Shown: positions 12,275-23,135, counted from the first letter of the stretch. The stretch is DNA of 64,000 nt from Atopsyche davidsoni (GCA_022113835.1 JAILWY010000013.1:16044001-16108000); one strand, 5' to 3'. Notes: generated from the letters alone by a model not told the origin. Program-made: numbers and translations.

Positions 12275-15200
12275 TTAGATTCGATTTCGTAAATGACTTT
12301 TCAAAATTGGCTTTGGATATTTCTTCAGCAATCCTTCGGGTTGATATTCCAAATTACAAGAAAGCTCTTGTCCCAGCTGATGAATCCACTTGTTTGAAAC
12401 TGAAAAAAATAATATAAAATTTCAAAGACATGCTTCAATTTTGCAAGATTCAACACAGTATGCTAGTTTAATTTATTATTTAGTGATGAGAAAATGGAAT
12501 TCTAAGTAACTTAAGCAAATATAAATAAACAACAGTATTTTTATATTGCAATATGATATAATATCAAGAATACTAATTAAATTTTTTTTGGAGTTCTATC
12601 TTGTTAATTTATATAGGTCATTTTTTTTCTTTGACCCAAAAATGACCCGGCATCAGTGCACACCATATTTATCTGAGTTACAATACTTGTAAAAATATTT
12701 TTTCATAAAAGTCGCTTACCCCATTTGGATCCTTGCAAAACAGGACAGGCAGCGTGTTTCGTTGCATGGTTTCCTTCACCAGAGGGGTGAAGATTTAACC
12801 AAAATACGGCTGTTCCCCTTTTAGGTTTAACTCCTATGCCAAGCTCGGTGAAAACTGTCCCTCCTCCTTGTGCTACATCAGATAACTTTAGAGCAAAAAT
12901 ACAATTTCATTTTAAACGTGGAAACAAAAATAATTAAGTAATTAGTTTGCTAATAAAGTACATAGCTTACATAAAAGAGTACAGTAGCTAGTACGTTATT
13001 GTTTACTTCTCCTGCTGGAGGTAGTCCATGTGATTCCTAGGATAAGACATGCATAAATAAGAAGGACATTATAAAACAAATACTAATATATCAAATCATT
13101 AATGTCTATAGCAAAAAAATATACTAACTGAATTAAAATCAAAGTGTGGAAGATAGTGTCCACCGATTCCATAATTGACAACTTGCAATGACTCTTCATC
13201 GAGAAGGCCCGTCATATCTGAGGTCCTCTGATTGACATGCTTTAATAATGAACCCTCATCATTTGTCAACCATGCAGACTTGCTGATGCGATACTGAGCA
13301 GGAACTACAGAGCCTTTTCCATCTTTAACACTTGCTCTCTTAAACTGGACAACATTTCATATAATAATGCAACTATATGTAGATTGTAAAAAGGAGTTAA
13401 AAAAGAGTTTTTAATATTAATGCTTACTCCGGGCTGGGCAGTTTTCTGAATAAATTTAATTTCCCTGTCATATATAGCATCGTGATATATAACAATATAT
13501 GGATGAATATAACATTCCTCAAGTTTTAGCGGGGCAATTAGTAAAAATGGATGAGTGTTGCTTACATATCGACATTTCAATCTAAAATCAAGAAAACAAA
13601 ATCATTTTTACACCAGAAATTTCAATCTAGACATGAACATATACAATACATATCTGGACTTGTTAATGTTGGATTAAAATGGAATTATGTGAAATGAAGC
13701 TTATTTGTAGCCAAGCAAGTTTGACTTGAATGCTCAAGTCACTTTCAGGAAATGATTCTTGAAGTTTAAACGTCAGTAACAAAAAGTTACAAGCTATTGA
13801 TATCTAATATCGGTTATGAATAAGTTGAAAAATTAATAGGCTTTATTAACTAAGTTATTACTATGATCTACTAATGTTATTGCCAACTGAAAATGAAAAA
13901 TATATGTATAATTTTTAAAATATTGTGAATAAGTACTATATTACAAAAAAATTTAAAGTTATAAATCATAATTCTTCATGGAGTATTGTATAAAATTTAT
14001 TGATACTTTTTTATCATGTTTTCCGGCAGCTGCAGATCTTCTCGGCAAAGAGCTTCGTACCTTCTGTATTCATTATTCAATGTAGCTTCATGTGATTTTT
14101 CCATGCTTTTCTATGAAAATTTCAATTATATTAATAATAATACTTTCTTAATGGAGATTGTTAAATATAAATAGAATTTACCACAACCTTAAAGTTTTTT
14201 AAGTGTTCTGAACTTTCTTTAAGCAATTCTGTTTCTAATTCAGCTTCAGTAATCACATTCCCTAAATTAAAACATAAATATATCATTATACAATATGAAC
14301 TTATATATGGACATTGTTAGAAGAAAATTACTTAATTACCACTTGAGAATTTAAGAGTAGAGATGTCTTTTTTAATGTTGAATTCCAGAAAAATAATCTA
14401 AATATTTCTGTATTGTAATAATAAAAAATAAAATGGCGATTAAGTCACTTTCTTTTTCCAGCATTGCTATGAATATTATTTACTAACAACCTGTTAAAGA
14501 ATTTAACACTTTTAGGTAATGTAAAACATCGCTCTTCTTAACAGTTTTTTTAGTTTCCATATTTTGCTTCTTGAATGCTTCCATCATCCAACTTTTAGAA
14601 TGATTATAATCTTTTAAATCATGCAGTTGTCGGCCTAATTCATAACATTCGTTTGCATTCATTGACTTACTAGAAACCAATAACATTAGTATGATAACAT
14701 CATATAAATGATTCCTCATAATAAGTAAGCCATAGTATTTTCATCACTTTTTATTTTTTTTTACCTATACTTGATTCCATTCAACGTTCCTTGGGAAATT
14801 TCTGATGTATCCAGTTTATATGTGTCTTGTAGTCTCACAAGACCAATCGCAGCTCCCTGTATGTCTTCATTGGTTGGAAACTTCATTGTTTTCTTTAAAT
14901 CTGATATTTTTGAACTGCACTCTAGAGATATTATTATGTGAACCACAATAAATAAAAACCTTAACATCACAATAAACATTAAAAATAAAGTGCTTTGAGT
15001 TGATCGGGTATCTTGGGTGTTATGCTGCATGATTTCCGTTTCCTTGCCTCAGCAAAAAAAGGCATCAAAAAACCATGAAGATTGTTTCACACTAAATTTT
15101 CATACAACCCTACTTAATCAATAATCTGAAACCAAGCTTCTAACTGTAATCAAAAATTTCATATAAAAGCGTAATTTTAAAGTAATACTCACCGGTGCCG

Positions 15201-15926
15201 TGCAAAGTCAAGTTTATCATTGCATTTAAATCTACTGTTAGTCTTTTGATAATTTTGAAAGCATTTACAGGATTTTCATGATAGTAGGCATCTTTTATTG
15301 CGCCTGCGGACTCAACTGTTAGCTCTTTATGAATTCTAAAAAGAATTATGAAAATAATACTATCAATGTGACCTTGAAGTAATAATAGTTAATTATCTAC
15401 TAAATAGACACTTTTTATACAATTGTAAAGTATCCTTTTTTTTAGAAATTCAGAAACTGCTTTAGAAATAACAGAGCCTCTAGGTAGAAATAGTTCATAG
15501 AAAAATAATGTAAATTTTTCAACCAGTCTCCAATACAAGCTTGCTGTACCCCGTCAACTGAGTAACAGCTGAATAAGAAGCCACATTTATTAATGATGCC
15601 TTTGATTGTAAAGTGGAGAAAAAAAAATTGTTCAAAATGTTGTTCCGCTTCTCTCCAATTATTTTTTGCTTAAACTGTTTTTTGCTTCCAGAGGTGTAAA
15701 TTGATGACTTTTGCACATTAAATAAAATGGAAACTTACAGTTTAAGCGTTTTTACTCTGTCTTCCTCTGTGGCGATATAGGATTTAAGTAGTTTTAGTAC
15801 AGATGACTCAGTTTCCAGTAGAGATTGCATATCTGCTACAGATGTGAAGACCTCGTCTCCTCCAACTCTATAGAGACACGCTTTCAGAAACAACCAACCC
15901 AAATACATGCGAAATAAAGCATTCAT
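12275..15926 (-). CDS. P4HA: Prolyl 4-hydroxylase subunit alpha, paralogue B (11 exons)
   Basis: This is a second Fe(II)/2-oxoglutarate collagen prolyl 4-hydroxylase alpha subunit, predicted in the ER lumen. Minus-strand exons are 15739-15926, 15193-15335, 14765-14921, 14491-14669, 14182-14261, 14007-14110, 13428-13581, 13129-13344, 12971-13036, 12720-12885 and 12275-12399, totalling 525 residues. Exon number and phases match the copy at 5112, and exons 3, 4, 7 and 10 have identical lengths (157, 179, 154, 166 nt). The signal peptide is about residues 1-23. Iron ligands H402 and D404 (PHFDF), the distal H473 (KHAACP) and K483 (SKW) are intact. Exons 5 and 6 are shorter than in the partner by 42 and 9 nt, trimming the linker after the TPR-like substrate domain. 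The donor of exon 4 is a weak GTTGTT. Divergence from the other copy is large, so the duplication is old. Confidence 0.93.
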
Positions 15927-17227
15927 TCTTAAAAGTTCAAACTCTTTATTATATAATATTTATGTTTTTTTTTTTTTACAGAATCAAAATATTATACATA
16001 ATAATGGTAAGTAAAAACTCAAATATATTTTTGTTGCTTGCCTTTTTATAACTGATTTAGAGAAAACCTAGAAAAATAAACAATTTTAAAGCAAGTTTTT
16101 ATTACATGATATAAAATTTTATTGTTTCTGACATGTTTCCTCATGCACACCGGATTTTTTTGAAAAACAATGTAATTATGTAAAATGTAATAATTTCGAT
16201 ACAATTTCGATTAAAACATAAATAGCTATAATATATAAATATCAAATCGCCCAATAAATTTTTAAGGACCACACTGTTGTTATTTATCAAACCCATTGGG
16301 TTGTACATTATTGTCACTGTTTTTTATCTAAATTATTTTTTTTATTAATAACATTTATAACTGAGCCTTTATCGATAATGCGAGTGCTGCGGTTTTTGTG
16401 GTTTTGGTTAATTTTAAGTTACAATGTTATTCGCTACGTATGTCATAATATAATATATCATGCTCATAAAGAAGTCGAGAAAGTCGTGACTTTAGCATAA
16501 TAAAAAAGAAAAATCAAAACTACACATCACCATAATGGCATTGCGATAATGCCCGGGCGGTGATTATTATTGCGAGTTCTACAATCGTCAATTTCAGACA
16601 TTCTCAGCATTTTTTTTTACAATGTAAGATAAACGAAAAAGAGTTTCAATGCTGCCGTTTTCCAGAACTTTCGTCACTTATAGGTATATATTTTTCTAGA
16701 GAGCTCGTTTATACCAATACCAAAGAACTAAAATATGCGGTCGGGTACTCGAGTATAGCTCCATTTATTCCTTGTGATTTTTAGGAGGGCCGCGGCGGTC
16801 AACGTCGTGTTTTATCCGATTATCCGAACTCTAACCGTGTCAAAAAACAGCGGCCGCGGTTGGGCACTAGTGCGCGGACAAAAGCCTTTCGAGGTTTTAA
16901 TTTAAAAATAAAAATACATTCACATGTAGTCCCGTAATCCTAAAGTCTGCATATTGAGCACACGTTTCGTAATAACGGAGAACGAAATCACTCGGGGTGC
17001 AGTGAACTAAAAAAGTTTGAGAGCCTTTCCTCGTTCATTATTCCGTGTCATCCCATATTCCCCAGAAAAAGCTTGCACCCTTTTTTTCCCTTCTTGTTAT
17101 TTTCAACCATTGTGGAAAACTAGGGGGTTCGAGCAACAAAACTCACGGTTTCACCGAAAAAGAAAAAAACGACAACTACAATTTTAAGATTTTCTATACT
17201 ATTAAATATATATTTGAAAATAACTCA
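15927..17227. other. Upstream region of P4HA paralogue B; no gene seen
   Basis: AT-rich sequence containing the presumed P4HA-B promoter, with a GC-rich patch at about 16.78-16.87 kb. No domain-bearing frame or element terminus was recognised up to the truncated edge of the errantivirus. Confidence 0.4.
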
Positions 17228-17867
17228 AATTAATTGTTTGTCCGCTTTCATTTTGAAACAGTCTACTCTCGGGAACTACTCGGCGCTGAACAACGTTATA
17301 AAACAACAGCATATCATCCTCAATCAAACGGTGCTCTGGAGAGGAGTCACGCTACTCTGGCTGACTATCTCAAACATTACATCAGTGACAAACAAACCGA
17401 TTGGGATGAATGGATTGATATGACCATGTTTTCATACAATTCCACACCTCACACTAGCACTAAATATTCTCCATATGAGTTAGTATTTGGCAATAAACCA
17501 AATTTGCCTACATCGATAACTCAAAATCCTGAGTATACGTATGATATACGTATGATAATTACATTGATAATCTAAAAATTAAATTAAATAAAATTCAAGA
17601 AATAGCTCGCAATAATCTCTTATCTCAAAAGTTAAAATCTAAAAATTCATATGACCAAAGAACCACAAATTACGTTCAATTCAAAATAAACGATGTGGTT
17701 TACTTTAGAAATAGTGTCACTAAGTTACATCAATCGAAAAAAGTAACTCTGAATTATACGGGACCATATAAAATCTTTGAAATAAATTCTTCTGTTAATC
17801 ATACAATTCTAATAAAAAATAGAAAAATCAAAGTTCATGTAAATCGCTTGAAGAAAGCTACTAACTA
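17228..17867 (+). pseudogene. Errantivirus pol, integrase C-terminal part (broken)
   Basis: An integrase core segment is readable from about 17260, with the family motif TTAYHPQSNGALERSH and a downstream TPHTSTKYSPYELVFG block typical of Ty3/gypsy integrases. Near 17530 an 11-bp unit is tandemly duplicated (ATACGTATGAT twice), which throws the frame. The reading then continues in another frame to a stop at about 17867, covering the C-terminal DNA-binding part of the integrase. The N-terminal zinc finger and most of the catalytic core are absent. Confidence 0.85.
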
Positions 17868-17899
17868 ATTCATATTCAATTTCTTACTTTAATATACTC

Positions 17900-19883
17900 G
17901 TAGTAAGATTAATATTTCAGGTTGACTACCATCAATTTTCTCTTTTTCTCTGCAGCTACTGCCAGAGCTGATGGGCCAAATTCACAATTTTCCTGGAAGC
18001 CTATAGCATCTTCATCGGGATTTTGAGCACTTGCATACCACCAATCTATTTGAAACTCAATGGGATCTAGTAACCTACATAGATGTAAATCTTTTTCATA
18101 AAAAGTTAGTTTTGCCTGACGTCATCTTTAAAATACTTAAGAATTATGTAACAAGGGAGTATTAAAAAATTTAACCTTGTGCGAACCGTCCATTCAAATC
18201 ATCAAAGAATTGATCACATCACTCCATGATAAAGAAAAAAAACACTAGAACAATTAACTCCACAATCGTCATCTGCGCGTAATAAGAGAGCACTTCTAAA
18301 CATAATTGGATCAGCATTTAAAACATTATTTGGATGCAGACCATTACGATAAAATCTTAAACTCATATGGCGAAGAGAAAAATCAAATATATAATTTACT
18401 TAAACAACAAACTCAAGTCGTAAAATCAATTATCATAAACTTCAATAATACGATAACTAATTTAGAAAAGAATGATATCGCATTTGATAAAAATTTCAAA
18501 ACACTAGAAAATCACGCCAGCAACGTAAACAGACGTGTCTTCAATCTTGAAATGAAACAAGAAATAGAAACACATCTAGCTCTCTTAACTCTCATAACGA
18601 CTGAGCTTGACGCAGAATATTCAACAATTATTAACACTCTTCTCTTTTCTAATTCAAACACACTTCACCCTTACATTATGAATCCTTCTCAATACATAGA
18701 AGAACTTGTCAAATCTATTCCAAATCTACCTAGTTCAACATCCTACCCTTTTTCAACTACAATTAATAATGTAAACAATTTACTCTCAATTTCCACGATA
18801 AAGTATTATCGTGTGAATAACAAAATAATGTATGTAATATCAAACCCACTTGTTAATCATCAAACTTTTGATTTGTATAAAATCATTCCTCTGCCTATTC
18901 AAAGGCAAGACAATTATTTTGTTTTCATACTACCTTCAGTAACATACCTAGCAGTCACAGAAAATAAAATGTACTACATCCTACTTGATGAATTATAAAA
19001 TTGTGTTAACCTAAACACAAATCGTGCCATATGCAAATCAATTTTCCCAATATATTCTATCCACTCCAGACCTATCTGTGAGACGGAGATTCTTTTCAAA
19101 TCAGAAAATATACCAGAAATATGTGAAAAAAAAATCGCACAAGTTATAACCGAAATTTGGCATAAACTTAAAAATAATCAGTGGATATATGTCCTTCCAC
19201 AAGAAACTACTGTGACTATCAATTGCAAAAATATTCATAGCATCGATACTGTAGATGTTCAGTTAAATAACATAGGTGTTATATCATTAAAGCCTAAGTG
19301 TAAAATCTATACATCAAATACAATAATAACATCAACTTTGGACACTAATATCATCAATTATGACAACTTGGTAAATTCAAAATTAATAATTCCTTCATTT
19401 GACATACTAGAAAATAAATGTTGTACAAAAAATCAAAATTTAACTCTAAATGTACCGATACTTCATCGCAAGCCATATTCATTGGACAGAGATGAATTAT
19501 CAATAGCTAGTCATAAGCTAGACAGTATCTTAAAAATTGCGACTTAGGAAGGTTCATCTAATACAGTTTACACTATCATCAACAATAGCTATGTGTCATA
19601 CATCTTAATGTCAATCATAAAAGTAATTTTTATGGTTATATTGTATAAGGTTATCCGAAGAAGAGTCAAAAGGAATACTCGAACGGAATCTACTTTAAGA
19701 GCTATTTGTTGGCCATTCCAAATATGTAAAAATAAACCAACTGATATAGAATTGGAGATTGGCACCAATTCTACACCAATAAACGAAAATTATCAACAGT
19801 ATCGACAGAATCAACCACGCTTAGAAGAAGCGCTAGATTGCAGTCAAACCTTCGAAAAGTGTTATAAACTCAATGAACTTTAA
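17900..19883 (+). pseudogene. Errantivirus envelope gene, baculovirus-F-like (broken)
   Basis: The product resembles insect retrovirus envelopes related to baculovirus F fusion proteins. A basic furin-type site (RNKR) is readable near 18280, followed by a hydrophobic stretch. The helical region lies in the open segment 18306-18998, further ectodomain segments in 18999-19547, and a membrane span near 19600-19650 precedes a basic cytoplasmic tail ending at 19883. The frame shifts just after the cleavage region, and in-frame stops occur at about 18998 and 19547. The start region is not open. It is a decayed, non-functional copy. Confidence 0.75.
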
Positions 19884-19892
19884 AAATTGTAT

Positions 19893-19897
19893 AACTC
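19893..19897 (+). repeat. Target site duplication, left (AACTC)
   Basis: AACTC directly precedes TGTAGTC, the first bases of the compact LTR element, and recurs at 21737-21741 directly after its terminal ACA. A 5-bp duplication is normal for LTR-retroelement integration. Confidence 0.9.
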
Positions 19898-20088
19898 TGT
19901 AGTCTATGCTGTCCTGAGCACTGGCAACATAGGGCCCGCTCTATGCGAGGGGACTCCGAGAGCGGGCATTACAGTTCTGACATCTGAGAGAGAGAGAACG
20001 CCGCGCGGACGCGCGGCGTCATTGACTTGATAATGTAATCCCACCACGTATTGTAATAAAGACCTGAACCACACGCCCCCTTGTATTA
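19898..20088 (+). repeat. TRIM LTR 1, 3' end deleted
   Basis: Matches the 202-bp LTRs from TGTAGTC up to TTGTATTA, then jumps straight into internal sequence (GGGCGATGTG). The last 11 bp of the LTR and the first 96 bp of the internal region are missing, a 107-bp deletion relative to the second unit. Confidence 0.9.
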
Positions 20089-20662
20089 GGGCGATGTGCC
20101 GCCGCGTGCATGGCGCTTGATGCGCGGACCCACGGAGGGCCCGGCCGGACGAAGAGTGTCGTCGCGGTTGTGGGGCGCGAGGAAGCCAAGGCATGCAGCC
20201 GCGTGCAGCGAAGCAATCGAGAAGATGCCGCCGCGTGCGTGGTGCTTGGTGCGCGGACCCACGGAGGGCCCGGCCGGACGAAGAGTGTCGTCGCGGTTGT
20301 GGGGCGCGAGGAAGCTAAGGCATGCAGCCGCGTGCAGCAAAGCGATCGAGAAGATGCCGCCGCGTGCGTGGTGCTCGGTGCGCGGACCCACGGAGGGACC
20401 GGCCGGACGAAGAGTGTCGTCGCGGTTGTGGGGCGCAAGGAAGCCAAGGGGTGCTGAGCGGGGCGATGCCGCGCGGTGTGACGGCGCCAGCTGCGCAGTG
20501 GAGCTAGCCACGACGGGAGTACGCGAGGGAGCGGCCTCGTGCGGCAGCCACTGGCCAGGGCGACAACCACGTAGCATGGCCTCGGCGCGCGGCGCCGGCA
20601 ACAAAGGGAAAGAGGATCTCCAGCCTTCAGGACCTTCGTATGATGGTGACATCAGGGGGGCA
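20089..20662 (+). repeat. TRIM internal region, copy 1, with 129-bp tandem repeats
   Basis: Contains about three tandem units of 129 bp, each opening with CCGCCGCGTGC (20099, 20228, 20357). Because 129 is a multiple of three, long frames stay open on both strands. These are treated as a by-product of the periodicity, not as genes. Confidence 0.85.
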
Positions 20663-20864
20663 TGTAGTCTATGCTGTCCTGAGCACTGGCAACATAGGGC
20701 CCGCTCTATGCGAGGGGACTCCGAGAGCGGGCATTACAGTTCTGACATCTGAGAGAGAGAGAACGCCGCGCGGACGCGCGGCGTCATTGACTTGATAATG
20801 TAATCCCACCACGTATTGTAATAAAGACCTGAACCACACGCCCCCTTGTATTATTGTGATTACA
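20663..20864 (+). repeat. TRIM LTR 2 (complete, 202 bp)
   Basis: Begins TGTAGTCTATGC after the polypurine tract and ends TTGTGATTACA. It carries an AATAAA near its 3' end. It is shared between the two internal units, as expected of a tandem produced by recombination between LTRs. Confidence 0.9.
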
Positions 20865-21534
20865 AGCTATTTCGGCGGGGGCGTGTGAGGTGAGAAGACT
20901 GGTGGAGCGCAGTGGAGCTGGGAAGATCTGCGAAGGGCGTTGGAGGTTAGGAGACCACGTGGGCGATGTGCCGCCGCGTGCATGGCGCTTGATGCGCGGA
21001 CCCACGGAGGGCCCGGCCGGACGAAGAGTGTCGTCGCGGTTGTGGGGCGCGAGGAAGCCAAGGCATGCAGCCGCGTGCAGCGAAGCAATCGAGAAGATGC
21101 CGCCGCGTGCGTGGTGCTTGGTGCGCGGACCCACGGAGGGCCCGGCCGGACGAAGAGTGTCGTCGCGGTTGTGGGGCGCGAGGAAGCTAAGGCATGCAGC
21201 CGCGTGCAGCAAAGCGATCGAGAAGATGCCGCCGCGTGCGTGGTGCTCGGTGCGCGGACCCACGGAGGGACCGGCCGGACGAAGAGTGTCGTCGCGGTTG
21301 TGGGGCGCAAGGAAGCCAAGGGGTGCTGAGCGGGGCGATGCCGCGCGGTGTGACGGCGCCAGCTGCGCAGTGGAGCTAGCCACGACGGGAGTACGCGAGG
21401 GAGCGGCCTCGTGCGGCAGCCACTGGCCAGGGCGACAACCACGTAGCATGGCCTCGGCGCGCGGCGCCGGCAACAAAGGGAAAGAGGATCTCCAGCCTTC
21501 AGGACCTTCGTATGATGGTGACATCAGGGGGGCA
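20865..21534 (+). repeat. TRIM internal region, copy 2 (complete)
   Basis: Includes the 96 bp absent from copy 1 (starting AGCTATTTCGGCGGGGGCG), then the same 129-bp repeat block and the 3' polypurine tract. The bases I compared are identical to copy 1. Confidence 0.88.
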
Positions 21535-21736
21535 TGTAGTCTATGCTGTCCTGAGCACTGGCAACATAGGGCCCGCTCTATGCGAGGGGACTCCGAGAGC
21601 GGGCATTACAGTTCTGACATCTGAGAGAGAGAGAACGCCGCGCGGACGCGCGGCGTCATTGACTTGATAATGTAATCCCACCACGTATTGTAATAAAGAC
21701 CTGAACCACACGCCCCCTTGTATTATTGTGATTACA
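21535..21736 (+). repeat. TRIM LTR 3 (complete, 202 bp)
   Basis: Same sequence as LTR 2, ending ATTACA and followed by the right-hand AACTC duplication at 21737-21741. Confidence 0.9.
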
Positions 21737-21862
21737 AACTCATTAAACTTTGAAAATTGTATAAACTCATTGAAGTTTAAAAAATTGTGTAAAAATTATT
21801 TTCTTGTAATAATAATATAAGATCGTAAATCTAAATGTACTATCTTAATCTAAGGGGGGAGG

Positions 21863-22026
21863 TGTATGTACCTACCTAATCACCCCATACATTTTGCTTA
21901 GTACTTCTAATCGTAATCATTTCGTTGAAAGTCTTTGTTTGTTTAAAAGAACATTGCACTGAGGAATAGACTTTATTCTCCCTCACAATATCAATTAACT
22001 TTCAATTCACTTGTCACATCATTATC
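21863..22026 (+). repeat. Errantivirus 3' LTR, first about 160 bp
   Basis: Starts TGTATGTACCTACC after a purine tract. It matches, in opposite orientation, the LTR at 22690-23135 through blocks such as TAATCACCCCATACATTTTG and GAATAGACTTTATTCT. It is cut at about 22026 where inverted gag sequence begins. Confidence 0.85.
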
Positions 22027-22215
22027 TTATTTTGCTTTTCCTGACACTTGGGTTTTTATATATGAGAATAAAATGGGTTTTTGAAACGCATTTGCAAGTG
22101 TGTATGCTTCGTTACAATTATCTATGAATGGTTCTAGTTCATCTCTGTTTCCATCAAATGTACTAATGTACCGTGTTAAAAATTGTAAAGTTATTTCGGT
22201 TGTGTTGGTAGTCAT
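22027..22215 (-). pseudogene. Errantivirus gag, N-terminal fragment (inverted)
   Basis: A 62-residue frame with the errantivirus gag signature (LEPFIDNCNEAY, then QKPILFSYIKTQ). It opens after the leader that follows the inverted LTR and primer-binding site. It stops at the join with the + strand LTR, so only the first part of gag survives. Confidence 0.75.
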
Positions 22216-22665
22216 GTTTGAAATTGTTTGAATTAAAGATTAATAAATGACAAGAATGTTAAGTGAACATGAAATAGTGATAACTAAACTCACATGATAA
22301 TTTCCATAACTGTAGTATGAAAGTTTTGAACACTGGATGACAGCTTTCTGGTGACGGCGACTGGTGGCAGCGACTGGAGGCAGAGACTAGTAGCAGCCAG
22401 TTTGACTCGTCTTTCAGTTACTGATGTTTTCCGTTCAGTTGAGATGAATCTTGTGAGACTATGACGACAGCAAGCAGCTTGACTCGTTCGTTGACTCAGT
22501 AGATGATTCACGTCCATTTGTTTTTGAAAAGGTTCTGAAGAGATGCGGCGACAGCGGCTGATGATGATCCGGCTGCTTGACTCTTCCTATTCTTTCAGCG
22601 ATTGACTTCTCCTGGATTCACCTCTTTCAATAACAGTCCGTTATTAAAGAGATGTGATAAATAGA

Positions 22666-22683
22666 ATCCCACTTCTGATACCA
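22666..22683 (-). other. Errantivirus primer-binding site
   Basis: On the minus strand TGGTATCAGAAGTGGG begins a few bases downstream of the LTR end (ACATAACA). TGG at the start is complementary to the CCA of a tRNA 3' end. I did not identify the tRNA. Confidence 0.65.
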
Positions 22684-22689
22684 ATTTTA

Positions 22690-23135
22690 TGTTATGTGAC
22701 CGTTAGGTGCACACTGGACTTCGAGTGAACGTAGAGAAAACACTTTCAAGATTTTTATGTGGTGGAATTTTATTACACCGACAGTGTGTCGTCGATGGTC
22801 AGAATAGTTATAATTGAACTTAAAAATAGTACAGTCTTATATACAAATTACAATATATAATAATGGACATAGTCTAGCAGGAATGCAAATATACATAATC
22901 AGATAAATGCACAAACATGTTGTTGCATATTTGGCATGTTTGTGTTAATTATATAAGATATTTAAAATCAAAATAAGATAATGGTGTGATAAGTGAATTG
23001 AAAGTTAATTGATATTATTAGGCAGAATAAAGTCTATTCTCAGTGCAATGTTAGTTTAAACAAACAAGGAGTTTCAACTAAATGATTACGATAAGAAGTA
23101 CTAAGCAAAATGTATGGGGTGATTAGGTAGATACA
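22690..23135 (-). repeat. Errantivirus 5' LTR (inverted, about 446 bp)
   Basis: Read on the minus strand it begins TGTATCTACC and ends GGTCACATAACA, immediately before the primer-binding site. It is the same family as the LTR piece at 21863 and a third copy near 57.64 kb. Confidence 0.82.

Larger units (their letters stand above)
19898..21736 (+). mobile_element. Non-autonomous TRIM-like LTR element with three LTRs
   Basis: The structure is LTR, internal, LTR, internal, LTR, flanked by AACTC on both sides. LTRs are at 19898-20088 (truncated), 20663-20864 and 21535-21736. The full ones are 202 bp, start TGTAGTC, end ATTACA and contain AATAAA. Each internal copy ends in a polypurine tract (AGGGGGGCA) abutting the next LTR. 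The repeat period is 872 bp for the second unit and 765 bp for the first. The internal DNA encodes no gag or pol and is far more GC-rich than its host. The copies look almost identical, so the insertion is recent. No obvious tRNA primer site beginning TGG follows the LTR. Another superfamily is unlikely given the termini. Confidence 0.88.
17228..22026 (+). mobile_element. Errantivirus (gypsy-like LTR retrotransposon) remnant, 5'-truncated
   Basis: The order is the integrase part of pol, a broken envelope gene, 3' untranslated sequence, a polypurine tract (TAAGGGGGGAGG, 21851-21862) and then about 160 bp of the 3' LTR. Gag, protease, reverse transcriptase and the 5' LTR are missing on this strand. 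A separate GC-rich LTR element (19898-21736) interrupts the 3' untranslated part. The LTR piece stops at about 22026, where it meets an inverted gag fragment. Multiple frameshifts and stops show that this copy is dead. Confidence 0.85.

Noticed and set aside
20784..21524. 246-codon minus-strand frame in the TRIM element
   Set aside because: Explained by the 129-bp (43-codon) tandem repeat and high GC. Equally long frames exist on the other strand, and there is no gag or pol motif.
22290..22517. 75-codon minus-strand frame starting MDVNHLLSQR
   Set aside because: Lies in the errantivirus leader between primer-binding site and gag, and shows no gag motif.
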